From: JAJNBA01 sp963842295
Lineage (GTDB): Bacteria > Actinomycetota > UBA4738 > HRBIN12
Direction of reading: 5' to 3'
Length of the DNA stretch: 64,000 bases
Assembly (NCBI GenBank): GCA_963842295.1
Contig: CAWJFY010000007.1
Location: 62,001-126,000, forward strand
Shown: in pieces, positions 1 through 8,727 of the stretch
Numbering within the stretch: position 1 is the stretch's first letter
Layout of the letters: the number at the start of each line of letters is the position of its first letter
The notes under the pieces: generated by a model
Database searches by the model: none
What the model saw: only the letters and a program-made list of their open reading frames with translations
What the model was told of the DNA's origin: nothing
Program-made: the position numbers and the translations under genes

Positions 1-963
1 TCAGTCGATCGTGAAATAGTCCGGCCCCGCATAACGGCCGGTGCGCTCCTTCTCGATCTGCATCAACACATCGTTCAAGAGCGAGGACGCTCCGATCCGG
101 AAACGATCCGGCGTCATCCAGTCGGCGCCCAAGGTCTCGTGGAGCAGGACGAGGTTCTGGATCGCCTGCTTCGCGGCGCGAACCCCACCGGCGACCTTGA
201 TGCCGACGGCGCGACCGGTGTCACGATGGAAGTCGCGGATCGCCTCCATCATGCAGAGCGCTACCGGCAGCGTGGCGTTGACGGCGATCTTGCCCGTCGA
301 GGTCTTGATGAAGTCCGCGCCCGCCGCCATGGCGAGCATGCTCGCCTGCCGGACGCGGTCGTAGGAGCCGAGCTCCCCCGTCTCGAGGATCACCTTCAGG
401 TGGGTGGTGCCGGCCGCCTCGCGGGCCGCCACGAGCTCGTCGAATGCCTGTGCGTAGCGCCCTCCGAGGAACAGGGATCGGTTCAGCACGATGTCGATCT
501 CATCGGCCCCGGTCTCGGTCACATGGCGGATCTCCTGCAGCCGCGCGTCGAGCGGTCCGAGGCCACTCGGGAAGCCGCCCGCCACACTCGCGACCTTCAC
601 TCCCGTACCTTCCAGGTGCTCGAGGGCGACGGACACGAGCTGCGGATACAGGCAGACCGCCGCGACGGGAGGGATCGACCGATCGACCGGGTCCGGACGA
701 ACCGCCTTCGCACAGATCGCGACGATCTTGCCGACCGTGTCGCTCCCTTCCAGGGTCGTGAGATCCATCGACCGGATCGCGAGGTCGAGGGCCCAGAGCT
801 TCGCGTCGCGCTTGATCGAACGCTTCGCGAGCGACTCTGCGCGTTCTTCGAGACCCACCGCGTCGACGGCCGTCGTCCGGACGGCCATCCGTACGGCCTC
901 CACGGCCGCGACGGGCGCGGGTGCCGAGGGCCGGCTCCGCTCGATGTGCGCTGCGTGCGCCAT
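1..963 (-). CDS. deoC: Deoxyribose-phosphate aldolase
   Basis: Cleaves 2-deoxyribose-5-phosphate to glyceraldehyde-3-phosphate and acetaldehyde in deoxynucleoside catabolism. The 320-residue protein has the class I aldolase signatures: DFIKTSTGK with the Schiff-base lysine at about K220, the second lysine in GIKVAGGVR (about K256), and the acidic residue in DEIDIVLN (about D157). It is longer than typical bacterial DeoC (220-260 residues); about 50 extra N-terminal residues precede the barrel, so a later start is possible. The stop codon is the first three bases of the window, so the gene is complete. Cytidine deaminase, another nucleoside salvage gene, lies 1.3 kb away on the same strand. 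Confidence 0.93.
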   Translation of the reverse strand: MAHAAHIERSRPSAPAPVAAVEAVRMAVRTTAVDAVGLEERAESLAKRSIKRDAKLWALDLAIRSMDLTTLEGSDTVGKIVAICAKAVRPDPVDRSIPPVAAVCLYPQLVSVALEHLEGTGVKVASVAGGFPSGLGPLDARLQEIRHVTETGADEIDIVLNRSLFLGGRYAQAFDELVAAREAAGTTHLKVILETGELGSYDRVRQASMLAMAAGADFIKTSTGKIAVNATLPVALCMMEAIRDFHRDTGRAVGIKVAGGVRAAKQAIQNLVLLHETLGADWMTPDRFRIGASSLLNDVLMQIEKERTGRYAGPDYFTID

Positions 964-1019
964 GCCTCGATGGTAGCCCAGCCGGTCGTTCCGGAACCCG
1001 CCCGGTAGGCTCCCGCCCC

Positions 1020-1370
1020 GTGACGACCGGACGCGTGCTCGCCCTCACGGCCGCGCTGCTCCTCGTCGCGTGCGGTGGCGACGAGGCGAAGCCCCCCGAA
1101 GCCTGCACCGAGCCGGTCACCGTGACGAAGGTCGAGCTCGCGGACTTCGCGTTCCGACCCAACTGCCTGTCCGTGGATACGGGAGCCGCGATCACGCTCG
1201 AGAACACGGGTGACGCGATCCACACCTTCACCGTGACGGGGACCGACGTCGACTTCAGCCTGGATGCGGGGATCTCGGTCGAGGCGAGCCTCTCGGGCGT
1301 AGAACCCGGCACCTACGCCGTGACGTGCACGTTCCACCCGCAGATGGAGGCGACCCTCACGGTCGGCTGA
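1020..1370 (+). CDS. Cupredoxin-like lipoprotein
   Basis: A small exported copper-protein candidate, probably an electron carrier. The GTG start at 1020 gives a short lipoprotein signal peptide ending in the lipobox LVAC (cysteine near residue 17), so it should be lipid-anchored outside the membrane. The remainder is one plastocyanin-like beta domain with a histidine in IHTFTV and a C-terminal C-x2-H-x2-M cluster (CTFHPQM), which together are the four type-1 copper ligands. It is divergent from deoC and convergent with era, three bases from the era stop. The electron partner is unknown. The family call is firm; the physiological role is not. Confidence 0.8.
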   Translation: MTTGRVLALTAALLLVACGGDEAKPPEACTEPVTVTKVELADFAFRPNCLSVDTGAAITLENTGDAIHTFTVTGTDVDFSLDAGISVEASLSGVEPGTYAVTCTFHPQMEATLTVG

Positions 1371-1373
1371 GGC

Positions 1374-2255
1374 TCAGAACCCCAGCCGCTCCAGCGCCTT
1401 GGGATCTCGCTGCCACTCCTTGACGACCTTCACCCGAAGATCGAGGAAGACCTTGGTACCGAGCACCAACTCCATCTCCTCGCGGGCCCGCGATCCGATC
1501 GTGCGGAGCGTTTGTCCGCCCTTGCCGATCACGATCCCCTTCTGCGAGTCACGCTCCACGATGAGGGACGCGTGGATCTTGGTGAGCCCCTCCTCGACGT
1601 CGATCTCCTCGATCATGACGGTGATGGAGTGGGGTAGCTCCTGCCGCGTGACGTGGAGCGCCTTCTCGCGGATCATCTCGGCCAACCGCATCTCGAGCGG
1701 TTGATCGCTGATCGTCTCCTCCGGATAGAGCGCCGGCCCCTCGGGCAGGAGGCCGAGGACCAGTTCCCGGAGCACCCCGATCCCCTTCTCCACCTTCGCG
1801 GACACGGGGACGATCTCGTCGTAGTCGCCGATCTCGGCGGCCGCGGCCAGCTGGGGCACGACCCCGTGCTTGCCGATGGCGTCGATCTTGTTCACCACGG
1901 CGATCTTCGGGCACCCGTGCGGCCGCACGCGTCGTTCGTAGACGAACGCGTCGCCACGCCCGATGCCGGATGCCGCGTCGACCACGTGAAGGATCACGTC
2001 CACCCCCTCCACGGCGTTGCCGACCACGTCGTTGAGCCGGACGCCGAGCTCCGTCCGAGGCTTGTGGAATCCGGGGGTGTCGGTGAAGACCGCTTGCGCA
2101 TCCTCCGTCGTCAGCACCGCGTGCAAGCCTCGACGCGTCGTCTGCGGCTTGTCCGAGACGATCGAGACCTTGTGACCGACGAGCGCGTTCACCAGCGTCG
2201 ACTTGCCGACGTTGGGGCGGCCCACCACGGCGACGAGACCGGACCGCGAGATCAC
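1374..2255 (-). CDS. era: GTPase Era
   Basis: Essential GTPase that binds 16S rRNA and checks 30S subunit maturation. G motifs in order are GRPNVGKST (G1), DTPGFH (G3) and NKID (G4), followed by a C-terminal KH domain with the GKGGQTLRTIG loop. The GTG start at 2255 overlaps the cdd stop in the string GTGA and gives about 293 residues, close to the 301 of E. coli Era; an upstream start would add an odd Arg-rich leader. It is the last gene of the ybeY-CNNM/CBS-cdd-era run, a common arrangement of ribosome-maturation genes. Confidence 0.95.
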   Translation of the reverse strand: MISRSGLVAVVGRPNVGKSTLVNALVGHKVSIVSDKPQTTRRGLHAVLTTEDAQAVFTDTPGFHKPRTELGVRLNDVVGNAVEGVDVILHVVDAASGIGRGDAFVYERRVRPHGCPKIAVVNKIDAIGKHGVVPQLAAAAEIGDYDEIVPVSAKVEKGIGVLRELVLGLLPEGPALYPEETISDQPLEMRLAEMIREKALHVTRQELPHSITVMIEEIDVEEGLTKIHASLIVERDSQKGIVIGKGGQTLRTIGSRAREEMELVLGTKVFLDLRVKVVKEWQRDPKALERLGF

Positions 2256-2680
2256 TCGAGGTCGTCCGGCCCGAAGGCGTGGGGCAACAGGTCCCCGAGA
2301 CGCCACCGCGCGCGGACGCCGTCCGCTCCCTCGGCGACCACCACCGTGTCGGCGTCACCGAACTCCCACAGCACCTGCCGGCACCCGCCGCACGGCGGCG
2401 TGGGCGTCGGCGCGTCGGTGGCGACCGCGACGGCGAGGACCCTCGGCTGTCCCGAGGTCACCGTCAGCGCGATGGCGTTCCGCTCAGCGCAGACGGAGAG
2501 CGGGTAGCTCGCGTTCTCGATGTTGACGCTCGCACGCGCTTCGCCGTCGCCACCCAGCACCGCGGCCCCGACGCGGAACCCGCTGTACGGCACGTAGGCG
2601 AGCGGCATGGTCTCGCGCGCCAGGCGCAGCATCGCATCGAGCGTGTCGTCGTCCACACGCGTCCCGTTCGACTCAGCCAT
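2252..2680 (-). CDS. cdd: Cytidine deaminase
   Basis: Hydrolyses cytidine and deoxycytidine to uridine and deoxyuridine. The 142-residue protein is the usual length of the homotetrameric class. The zinc site is visible as CAERNAI (zinc cysteine plus catalytic glutamate) and PPCGGCRQVL (two zinc cysteines). The start overlaps the end of the upstream CNNM/CBS gene by 8 bases and the stop overlaps the era GTG, so it is translationally coupled on both sides. Confidence 0.95.
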   Translation of the reverse strand: MAESNGTRVDDDTLDAMLRLARETMPLAYVPYSGFRVGAAVLGGDGEARASVNIENASYPLSVCAERNAIALTVTSGQPRVLAVAVATDAPTPTPPCGGCRQVLWEFGDADTVVVAEGADGVRARWRLGDLLPHAFGPDDLE

Positions 2681-3935
2681 CGGCCGCCTCCGGCCCCACT
2701 CCGTTCTGATCCGTCCGGGTGATCACGACGCTCGCGATCCGCCGTCCCTGCACCTGGTCCGCCTTGAGGTTCAGACCACGGAAGGAGACCTCCTCGCCCG
2801 TCTCTGGCATGCGCCCGAGCAGGTCGAGCATGAGGCCGGCCACCGTGTCCCATTCCCCGTCCGGCAGCTCGGTGCGGAGCAGCTCGTTCACGTCGTCGAT
2901 CGAGGCTTTCCCGGACACGCGGTAGGTGCCGTCGCCGAGCTCCAGCACCTCGGGTTCCTCGCGGTCGTATTCGTCGGCGATCTCTCCCACGAGCTCTTCG
3001 AGCAGATCCTCGAGCGACACGATCCCCGTGACCGAGCCGTGCTCGTCGTAGACGAGGGCTTGATGGAACTTCTCGCGCTGCATCTCTTTCAAGAGCTCGG
3101 CGACTCGCTTGGTCTCCGGCACGAAGTGAGCCGGCCTGATGATCTCGGAGAGCGGCATGTCCTTCTTCCCCTGATGCAAGGCTTTCAGGACGTCCTTGGC
3201 GAAAACGACGCCCTTCACGTCGTCGAGCGACTCGTGGAAGACGGGGATCCGAGAGTATCCGTGCGAGAGCACGAGGGCCTGGACGTCGCGAAGCGTCTTG
3301 TCGTCCTCGATGGCGACGATGTCCGGGCGAGGCACCATGACCTCTCTCACGATCGTGTCGCCGAACTCGAAGATCGAATGGATCAGCTCCTTCTCGCCCT
3401 CGTCGATCGAGCCTTCCTCGGAGCCGACCTCGGCCATCGAGCGGATCTCCTCCTCGGAGACGAACGGTCCCTGCTTCAGCCCCTTGCCGGGGAGAAGCAC
3501 GTTGGCCAGCCCGATCAGGATCCTCGTCGGTGCGGCGAGCACACGGCCCAGGAACCACACGATCGGTGAGAGCGCGAGCGCGACGCGATCTGTGTGCAGG
3601 ACCGCGAACGTCTTGGCCATCGCCTCCACGAACACGAAGTACAGGAGCGTGAACACGAACGACCCCAGCGTGACCCAGGTATCCCCGAACTGACGCTCGG
3701 CGAGGAACGCCACGAGGATCGCCGAGCCGTTCTGCACGAACATCACCGTGAGATACACGGCGTTCAGATAGCGCGGCGGATCTGACTCGATCTTGACCAG
3801 TGTCTCCGCGTTCCTCCTCCCTTCCTCTTGGAGCGCGAGCGCCCGAACGCGCGACGTCCGCGTGAGCGACGCCTCGGCCGCAGCGAGCACGGAACCGAAG
3901 AGCACCAGCCCGGCGGCGAGCACCCACCACCACAT
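2673..3935 (-). CDS. CNNM/CBS-domain (HlyC/CorC-type) membrane protein
   Basis: Integral membrane protein of the CNNM/CorC type, usually linked to magnesium or divalent-cation transport. The N-terminus is hydrophobic (WWWVLAAGLVLFGSVLAAAE) and begins a DUF21-type membrane domain of about 180 residues. Two CBS domains follow (VMVPRPDIVAIEDD and the later YDEHGSVTGIVSLEDLLEEL), then a C-terminal CorC-associated domain. The ATG at 3935 shares one base with the ybeY stop (TGATG). About 420 residues is the normal family length. The transported ion cannot be read from sequence. Confidence 0.9.
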   Translation of the reverse strand: MWWWVLAAGLVLFGSVLAAAEASLTRTSRVRALALQEEGRRNAETLVKIESDPPRYLNAVYLTVMFVQNGSAILVAFLAERQFGDTWVTLGSFVFTLLYFVFVEAMAKTFAVLHTDRVALALSPIVWFLGRVLAAPTRILIGLANVLLPGKGLKQGPFVSEEEIRSMAEVGSEEGSIDEGEKELIHSIFEFGDTIVREVMVPRPDIVAIEDDKTLRDVQALVLSHGYSRIPVFHESLDDVKGVVFAKDVLKALHQGKKDMPLSEIIRPAHFVPETKRVAELLKEMQREKFHQALVYDEHGSVTGIVSLEDLLEELVGEIADEYDREEPEVLELGDGTYRVSGKASIDDVNELLRTELPDGEWDTVAGLMLDLLGRMPETGEEVSFRGLNLKADQVQGRRIASVVITRTDQNGVGPEAADG

Positions 3936-4420
3936 CACGGCGCGCGCACCCCGCTGTACCGCTCCTGCCGCTCCCACATCCGGGTGCGCGCGCCGTCGTC
4001 CTCGTGGTCGTACCCGAGGAGATGCAGGATCCCGTGAACCATCAGGAGCCGGAGCTCCGCATCCGGATCTTCCGGGTTGTTCCGCTCAGCCTCGGTCGGC
4101 GCCACGACGACGTCGCCGAGGAGGCGGCGGAGGCCATCCTCGTCGGCGTCGTCCAGCGGGAAAGACAGGACGTCGGTCGGACCCGGCTCGTCCATGAACC
4201 GCTCGTGGAGTTCCGCCATCTCTGTCCCGTCGACGAAGGACACCGACAGCTCCGCGCGCTCGACACCTTCCGCCCGGAGGGTGTCGCGTGCGAGCTCGAG
4301 CAGTGCTCCCTCGTCCACCGGCCGGTCCTGCCGGTTGGAGATCAGGACCTTGGGCCAGGGGCCGTCCCGCGCGTCGTCGGGCAGGTCGCCTGCGCCCGGA
4401 TGGCCATCGTCATCCATCAC
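3935..4420 (-). CDS. ybeY: Endoribonuclease YbeY
   Basis: Metal-dependent RNase needed for 16S rRNA 3'-end processing and ribosome quality control. The signature HGILHLLGYDH at residues 129-139 supplies the three zinc-binding histidines (129, 133, 139). At 161 residues it matches the family. The start is GTG 4420 or the adjacent ATG 4417; both overlap the phoH 3' end by about 10 bases, which is typical of the widespread phoH-ybeY pair. It is followed directly by the CNNM/CBS gene. Confidence 0.95.
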   Translation of the reverse strand: MMDDDGHPGAGDLPDDARDGPWPKVLISNRQDRPVDEGALLELARDTLRAEGVERAELSVSFVDGTEMAELHERFMDEPGPTDVLSFPLDDADEDGLRRLLGDVVVAPTEAERNNPEDPDAELRLLMVHGILHLLGYDHEDDGARTRMWERQERYSGVRAP

Positions 4421-5414
4421 TCGTCACCCCGAGGCGCTGCTGACCGTAGCGGTCGTACGCCTCGACGATCTCCTGGACGATCTTGTGCCGAACGACGTCG
4501 CGGCCCCCCAGTCGGCAGAAGGAGATCCCACGGATCCCGGAGAGGATCTCCTGGATCACGAGGAGACCCGATCGCTGACCGCTCGCGAGATCCACCTGGG
4601 TGTCGTCCCCGTTCACCACGGCTTTCGATCCGAATCCGATCCTCGTGAGGAACATCTTCATCTGCTCGGGGGTCGTGTTCTGCGCCTCGTCGAGGATGAT
4701 GAACGCGTCGTTCAGCGTTCGCCCTCGCATGAACGCCAGGGGCGCGACCTCCACGGTTCCTCTCTCCATCAGCCGCGAGAGGCTCTCGCCGCCGGTCATC
4801 TCGAACAGGGCGTCGTACAGGGGACGCATGTACGGATCGATCTTCTCGTAGAGCGTCCCCGGCAGGAACCCGAGCCGCTCCCCCGCCTCGACCGCCGGCC
4901 GCGTGAGGATCAGCCTCGAGACCTGACGATCCTGGAGGGCCCGCACCGCGGTGGCGACGGCGAGGTACGTCTTGCCCGTGCCGGCCGGGCCGATCGCGAA
5001 GGTCACGGTGGATCCACGCATCGCATCCACGAAGCGCTTCTGCCCGACCGTCTTCGGTGCCACCGACGTGCCCCGGGCCGTGAGGAGCGTGTCGCCGAGC
5101 ACCTCGCTGGGACGGATCGCCTCGACATCATCGCTCTCCGAGACGCCTTTGATCAGCTCGATCGTCTGGCCCACGGCGGAGTCGGAAAGGTTGTGTCCTT
5201 TCTCCAGCAGCGCCAGCAGCTCTTCGAACAGCCGAGCCAGCTGCTCAGCCTCGTGATCGGGCCCCGTGATCGTGATCTCGTTGCCGCGGACCAAGATGTC
5301 TGAGGAGAAGGCGTCCTCGATCAATTTCAGGAACGCATCCTGCTGGCCCAAGAGCGCCACCATCGACTGGTGACCGGGGACGAGGATCTTCACTTGCGTG
5401 GTGGCGGCTGCCAC
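4410..5414 (-). CDS. phoH: PhoH-family ATPase
   Basis: Predicted cytoplasmic P-loop ATPase of the PhoH/PhoL family, thought to act in RNA metabolism with YbeY. The N-terminal 110 residues form the family's KH-like region. Walker A is GPAGTGKT at residues 142-149 and Walker B is FIILDEAQN near residue 225. The 334-residue length is normal. It overlaps ybeY by about 11 bases. An inverted repeat between the HIT gene and this start suggests it has its own promoter. Confidence 0.94.
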   Translation of the reverse strand: MAAATTQVKILVPGHQSMVALLGQQDAFLKLIEDAFSSDILVRGNEITITGPDHEAEQLARLFEELLALLEKGHNLSDSAVGQTIELIKGVSESDDVEAIRPSEVLGDTLLTARGTSVAPKTVGQKRFVDAMRGSTVTFAIGPAGTGKTYLAVATAVRALQDRQVSRLILTRPAVEAGERLGFLPGTLYEKIDPYMRPLYDALFEMTGGESLSRLMERGTVEVAPLAFMRGRTLNDAFIILDEAQNTTPEQMKMFLTRIGFGSKAVVNGDDTQVDLASGQRSGLLVIQEILSGIRGISFCRLGGRDVVRHKIVQEIVEAYDRYGQQRLGVTSDG

Positions 5415-5458
5415 GTGTCGCGCTCTCGGGGGTGACCCCGTTCCTCCTGTTGTCGAGA

Positions 5459-5479
5459 ACGGGACCCTTCGGGTCCCGT
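5459..5479 (-). terminator. Hairpin between HIT gene and phoH
   Basis: Perfect 9-bp inverted repeat ACGGGACCC/GGGTCCCGT with a 3-base loop in the gap after the HIT stop. There is no clear T-run, so it may be a weak terminator or a leader hairpin of phoH. Confidence 0.55.
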
Positions 5480-5497
5480 GGGCAGCATCCTACCGCT

Positions 5498-5848
5498 TTA
5501 CCCCGGTGGCCACGCCATCGGCCTGCCGCCGAGCAGGTGGAAATGCAAGTGGAACACGCTCTGCCCTGCGTCGGGCCCCACGTTCGTGACGAGGCGCCAT
5601 CCGGAGTCGGCGATCCCCTCGGCGTGCGCGAGATGCGCCGCCGCTTGCGCCACATCCGCCAGCAGGTCGCCATGTCCGTCGTCGATCTCCGCGATGGACC
5701 GTACGTGCTCCTTGGGGATGATCAGGATGTGCGTGGGCGCTTGGGGGTTGGAATCGCGGAACGCGACCAGCCGGTCGGATTCGCGAACGATCTCGGCGGG
5801 TATCTCACGCGCCGCGATCTTGCAGAAGAGACACGAGGTGTCCGCCAC
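5498..5848 (-). CDS. HIT-family nucleotide hydrolase/transferase
   Basis: Small HIT protein of the HINT group that hydrolyses nucleoside phosphoramidates such as AMP-NH2 and aminoacyl adenylates. The active-site histidine triad HLHFHLLGG sits at residues 100-108 of 116, and the N-terminal CLFCKI pair is typical of zinc-binding HINT proteins. It lies 28 bases after dnaJ on the same strand and ends at an inverted repeat, so it likely closes the hrcA-dnaJ transcript. Confidence 0.93.
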   Translation of the reverse strand: MADTSCLFCKIAAREIPAEIVRESDRLVAFRDSNPQAPTHILIIPKEHVRSIAEIDDGHGDLLADVAQAAAHLAHAEGIADSGWRLVTNVGPDAGQSVFHLHFHLLGGRPMAWPPG

Positions 5849-5876
5849 GATCCGGAGCCTACCGCCGGCGCCAGGC

Positions 5877-6980
5877 TCAGGAACGGAACTCGGGCCGTCG
5901 CAGCGCGCGCGGCGCGGTGCCGTTCCCGCTGGGCGGTTCGTCCCGCAGCTGAGCGAGCCGCTCGAGCAACGAGCGCTCCTCCTTAGAGAGATCGCGTGGC
6001 GTGACGACGTGGACGGTCACGAAGAGGTCACCGCGTCCTCGCCGCTGCAGGTGCGGCACACCCCTACCCCGTAGCCGCAGGACCGTCCCCGACTCGGTAC
6101 CCGCATCGATGGAGAGGCGCTCGGGTCCCTCGAACGTCTCGATCTCGATCTCCCCACCGAGCGTGGCCTGTGTGACGGACACGTCCAGGACGCCGAAGAG
6201 ATCGTGCCCCTGCCGCTCGAACGCATCCGACGGCTCGACCTCCACGCCGACGATCAGATCGCCCGGCGGCCCGCCGGCCACCCCCGCGTTGCCCTCGCCC
6301 GCCACGCGAAGATCCATCCCCTCGACGACGCCTGCGGGAACATCGAAGGCGACCGTGCCCGGAGCGCGGACGCGACCTTCTCCCATGCAGTCCTCACATC
6401 GATCGAGGATCTCCTCGCCGGTGCCGCCACATGCCACGCACGGCGCCGCCGTCATCACGGTGCCGAAGATGCTTCGCCGAACGCTCTGGACCTCTCCGAC
6501 ACCACCGCAGCTCCGGCAGGCGATCGGCGACGTCCCCGGCTCCGCTCCACTGCCGTTGCACCGGGCGCAGCCCGCGAGGCGCTCGACCTCGATCTCCTGC
6601 TGCACGCCGAAGACCGACCCGCGGAAGGACAGTCGCACGCGAGTGCGGAGGTCTTCGCCGCGGCGGATCCTCGACCTGGGTCCCCTCGATCGCCCGCCGA
6701 ACCCGCCTCCGAAGAACATGTCGAAGAGGTCCTGGATGTCGGTGAACGGGGCCCCCTGGGGACCGGCGGATCCGAACTCGTCGTAGCGCCGGCGCTTGGC
6801 GGGATCGGAGAGGATCTCATAGGCGCCAGTGATCTCCTTGAACCGCTCCTGATCTCTCGGATCGGCGTTCACGTCCGGGTGCAGCGTCCGCGCGAGCTTC
6901 CGGTAGGCAGCCTTGATCTCTGCCGGCGGCGCATCTCGCCGGATGCCGAGGATCTCGTACAGGTCGCGGACCGCCGCCAT
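5877..6980 (-). CDS. dnaJ: Chaperone DnaJ (type I Hsp40)
   Basis: Co-chaperone that loads clients onto DnaK and stimulates its ATPase. The J domain has HPD at residues 34-36, followed by a Gly-rich stretch (FGGGFGGRS) and four zinc-binding repeats CARCNGSG, CRSCGGVG, CVACGGTG and CEDCMGEG, then the C-terminal substrate-binding domains. The ATG at 6980 gives 367 residues and lies 3 bases after the hrcA stop, so the pair is one operon controlled by the CIRCE element upstream of hrcA. Confidence 0.96.
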   Translation of the reverse strand: MAAVRDLYEILGIRRDAPPAEIKAAYRKLARTLHPDVNADPRDQERFKEITGAYEILSDPAKRRRYDEFGSAGPQGAPFTDIQDLFDMFFGGGFGGRSRGPRSRIRRGEDLRTRVRLSFRGSVFGVQQEIEVERLAGCARCNGSGAEPGTSPIACRSCGGVGEVQSVRRSIFGTVMTAAPCVACGGTGEEILDRCEDCMGEGRVRAPGTVAFDVPAGVVEGMDLRVAGEGNAGVAGGPPGDLIVGVEVEPSDAFERQGHDLFGVLDVSVTQATLGGEIEIETFEGPERLSIDAGTESGTVLRLRGRGVPHLQRRGRGDLFVTVHVVTPRDLSKEERSLLERLAQLRDEPPSGNGTAPRALRRPEFRS

Positions 6981-6982
6981 CC

Positions 6983-8038
6983 CTACGCCTCGTGCTCGGT
7001 GGCGATCTCCGAGAGCCGCTTCGCCACGGCACGGACGGACGCCATCGCCGACAGGTAGTCCATCCGGGTCGGACCCACCACCCCGATCGTTCCGACCGTG
7101 GCGTCGCCGGCTTTGAACGGTGCGGTGACGATGGAGGCCTCCCACTCGCCGGTCGTCGGATGCTCTGCGCCGATCGTGACCCACACGTCCTCCCGGTCAG
7201 CCGTCACATCCTGCAGGACCTGGAGCATCTCCTGTTCGCGCTCGAGGGTCTCGACGAGACGCCGGAGCGTCTGACGACGCCACGCCTGCGCCTCGTCGGT
7301 GAGGTTGGAGACGCCGCCGACGACCACGTGTGCAGCACCCTCCCCCTGGGTCGCGGTCCGGAGCGTCTCGGCGACATGCAGGAGGAGATCGTGGTCGGAC
7401 GTGGACGCCTCGGCAGCCAGCTTCAACAAGCGAGCCTGGGCGTCGAGATAGGTCAGCCCTCGCAACGACTGGAGTCGATCCTCGACCGATCGGAGGACGT
7501 CGACATCCACAGACTCGGGTCGATCGATCACGCGCTTGTCCACGCGCCCGTGCTGGCCGACGGCCAGGATCATCACCGTGGGGCCCATGTCGATCAGCTC
7601 GAGCCGGACGATCGGCTCTTCGGCGGCGCCGGGCGGGACGGCGAGACCGGCGTACTGCGTGAGCCGGCTCAGCAGCTGGACGGATCCCTTGAGGACCTCC
7701 TCCAGATCAAGGATGGCCTCGGCGAAGTACCCGGCGATCGCCCGCCGGTCCGAATTCCGGAGGCGGGCGCCGTGGGGTTGGGTGTCCACGTAGTGGCGGT
7801 ATCCGGTGTCGGTGGGGATGCGTCCGGCGCTCGTGTGCGGGTGGGTCAGGAACCCCAGCTCCTCGAGCGCAGCCATCTCGTTGCGGATCGTGGCGCTCGA
7901 GACGCCGAGGCCGGAGCTCTCTGCGATCGTCTCCGAACCCACCGGCTCCCCGGAGCGAACGTACTCCTCGACCAACGCGTTGAGGACCGCCGCCTTCCGC
8001 AGACCGAGCTCGTGGTGCTGCTCCACCATGGCTCTCAT
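6983..8038 (-). CDS. hrcA: Heat-inducible repressor HrcA
   Basis: Represses class I heat-shock genes by binding CIRCE. The N-terminal winged helix contains SSATIRNEMAALEELG and the typical wing HTSAGRIPTDTGYR; the GAF-like and dimerisation regions follow, in 351 residues. The start may be ATG 8038 or ATG 8029. A CIRCE operator lies 5 bases upstream, so the operon should be autoregulated and released on heat stress. Confidence 0.96.
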   Translation of the reverse strand: MRAMVEQHHELGLRKAAVLNALVEEYVRSGEPVGSETIAESSGLGVSSATIRNEMAALEELGFLTHPHTSAGRIPTDTGYRHYVDTQPHGARLRNSDRRAIAGYFAEAILDLEEVLKGSVQLLSRLTQYAGLAVPPGAAEEPIVRLELIDMGPTVMILAVGQHGRVDKRVIDRPESVDVDVLRSVEDRLQSLRGLTYLDAQARLLKLAAEASTSDHDLLLHVAETLRTATQGEGAAHVVVGGVSNLTDEAQAWRRQTLRRLVETLEREQEMLQVLQDVTADREDVWVTIGAEHPTTGEWEASIVTAPFKAGDATVGTIGVVGPTRMDYLSAMASVRAVAKRLSEIATEHEA

Positions 8039-8042
8039 GCTA

Positions 8043-8069
8043 CTGGCACTCTCGGTGGCCGAGTGCTAG
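8043..8069. promoter_or_regulatory. CIRCE operator
   Basis: CTGGCACTC-N9-GAGTGCTAG, a 9-9-9 inverted repeat differing from the consensus TTAGCACTC-N9-GAGTGCTAA by one or two outer bases in each arm. It abuts the hrcA start, the expected place for HrcA to repress hrcA-dnaJ. Confidence 0.95.
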
Positions 8070-8118
8070 GCAGCGCCGGAACCCACGTGTCCAACTCGAA
8101 GATGCCCGTGAGGACCGA

Positions 8119-8727
8119 TCAGCACCAGTCCACGGCGTTGAGAGCATCCAGGAGCTGGTTCGTCGCCGCCTGCGTGTCGCCGCCGCCCTGCGCCACCTGC
8201 TGGTAGGTCTCGATCGCCGCGACGACATCGTCCACGAGCTCGGCGCGGTCCGTCTCCCCCAGTCCTCTGAGAGCAGCGGCATCTTCGGTCAGCGCCTCGG
8301 CGGCTCGCCCCAGAGCGTCTACCCGGAGCAGCTGGACGTCGACCAGATCTCGGCACACCTTCATCGCGGGTTCGGCGATCGCCGAGGGCGATGTGGACGA
8401 CGGGGTCGGAGTGGCGGGGTCGTCGCCACCGAGCACTTGCGCGAGGGCGATCACGGCGCCGATCGCCAGGATCGCACCCGCCACGATCGGGAGGGAGAAG
8501 CCCGCGCTCGAGATCCCTCGTCGGTTCCTCCCATGGGGTGTCCCGCAGTTCGGACAGGTCCATGCGCGCGTGCCCGGGCGCGTGTGGAAGCGACCGCTGC
8601 AGACCGTGCACCGCACGAAGCTCCAGGTGCCCGCGCAAACGATGCATCGATAGCCCTCCGCGTCGGCGTCGATCTCCTGGCGCGTCTGGCACTGAGGGCA
8701 GGTGATCTGAGCCATCGGCCGGCTCAT
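8119..8727 (-). CDS. Zinc-ribbon membrane protein
   Basis: No named family recognised. The first 65 residues hold four CxxC pairs (CPQC, CIVC, CTVC, CPNC), i.e. two zinc ribbons. One membrane segment follows (IVAGAILAIGAVIALAQVLG), then a Thr/Pro/Ser linker and an extracytoplasmic helical domain with two cysteines. The ATG at 8727 overlaps the sulfatase stop (ATGA), so the two are translationally coupled; MAQ at 8715 is the alternative start. The arrangement suggests cytoplasmic metal-binding fingers linked to an outside domain, but function is unknown. Confidence 0.75.
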   Translation of the reverse strand: MSRPMAQITCPQCQTRQEIDADAEGYRCIVCAGTWSFVRCTVCSGRFHTRPGTRAWTCPNCGTPHGRNRRGISSAGFSLPIVAGAILAIGAVIALAQVLGGDDPATPTPSSTSPSAIAEPAMKVCRDLVDVQLLRVDALGRAAEALTEDAAALRGLGETDRAELVDDVVAAIETYQQVAQGGGDTQAATNQLLDALNAVDWC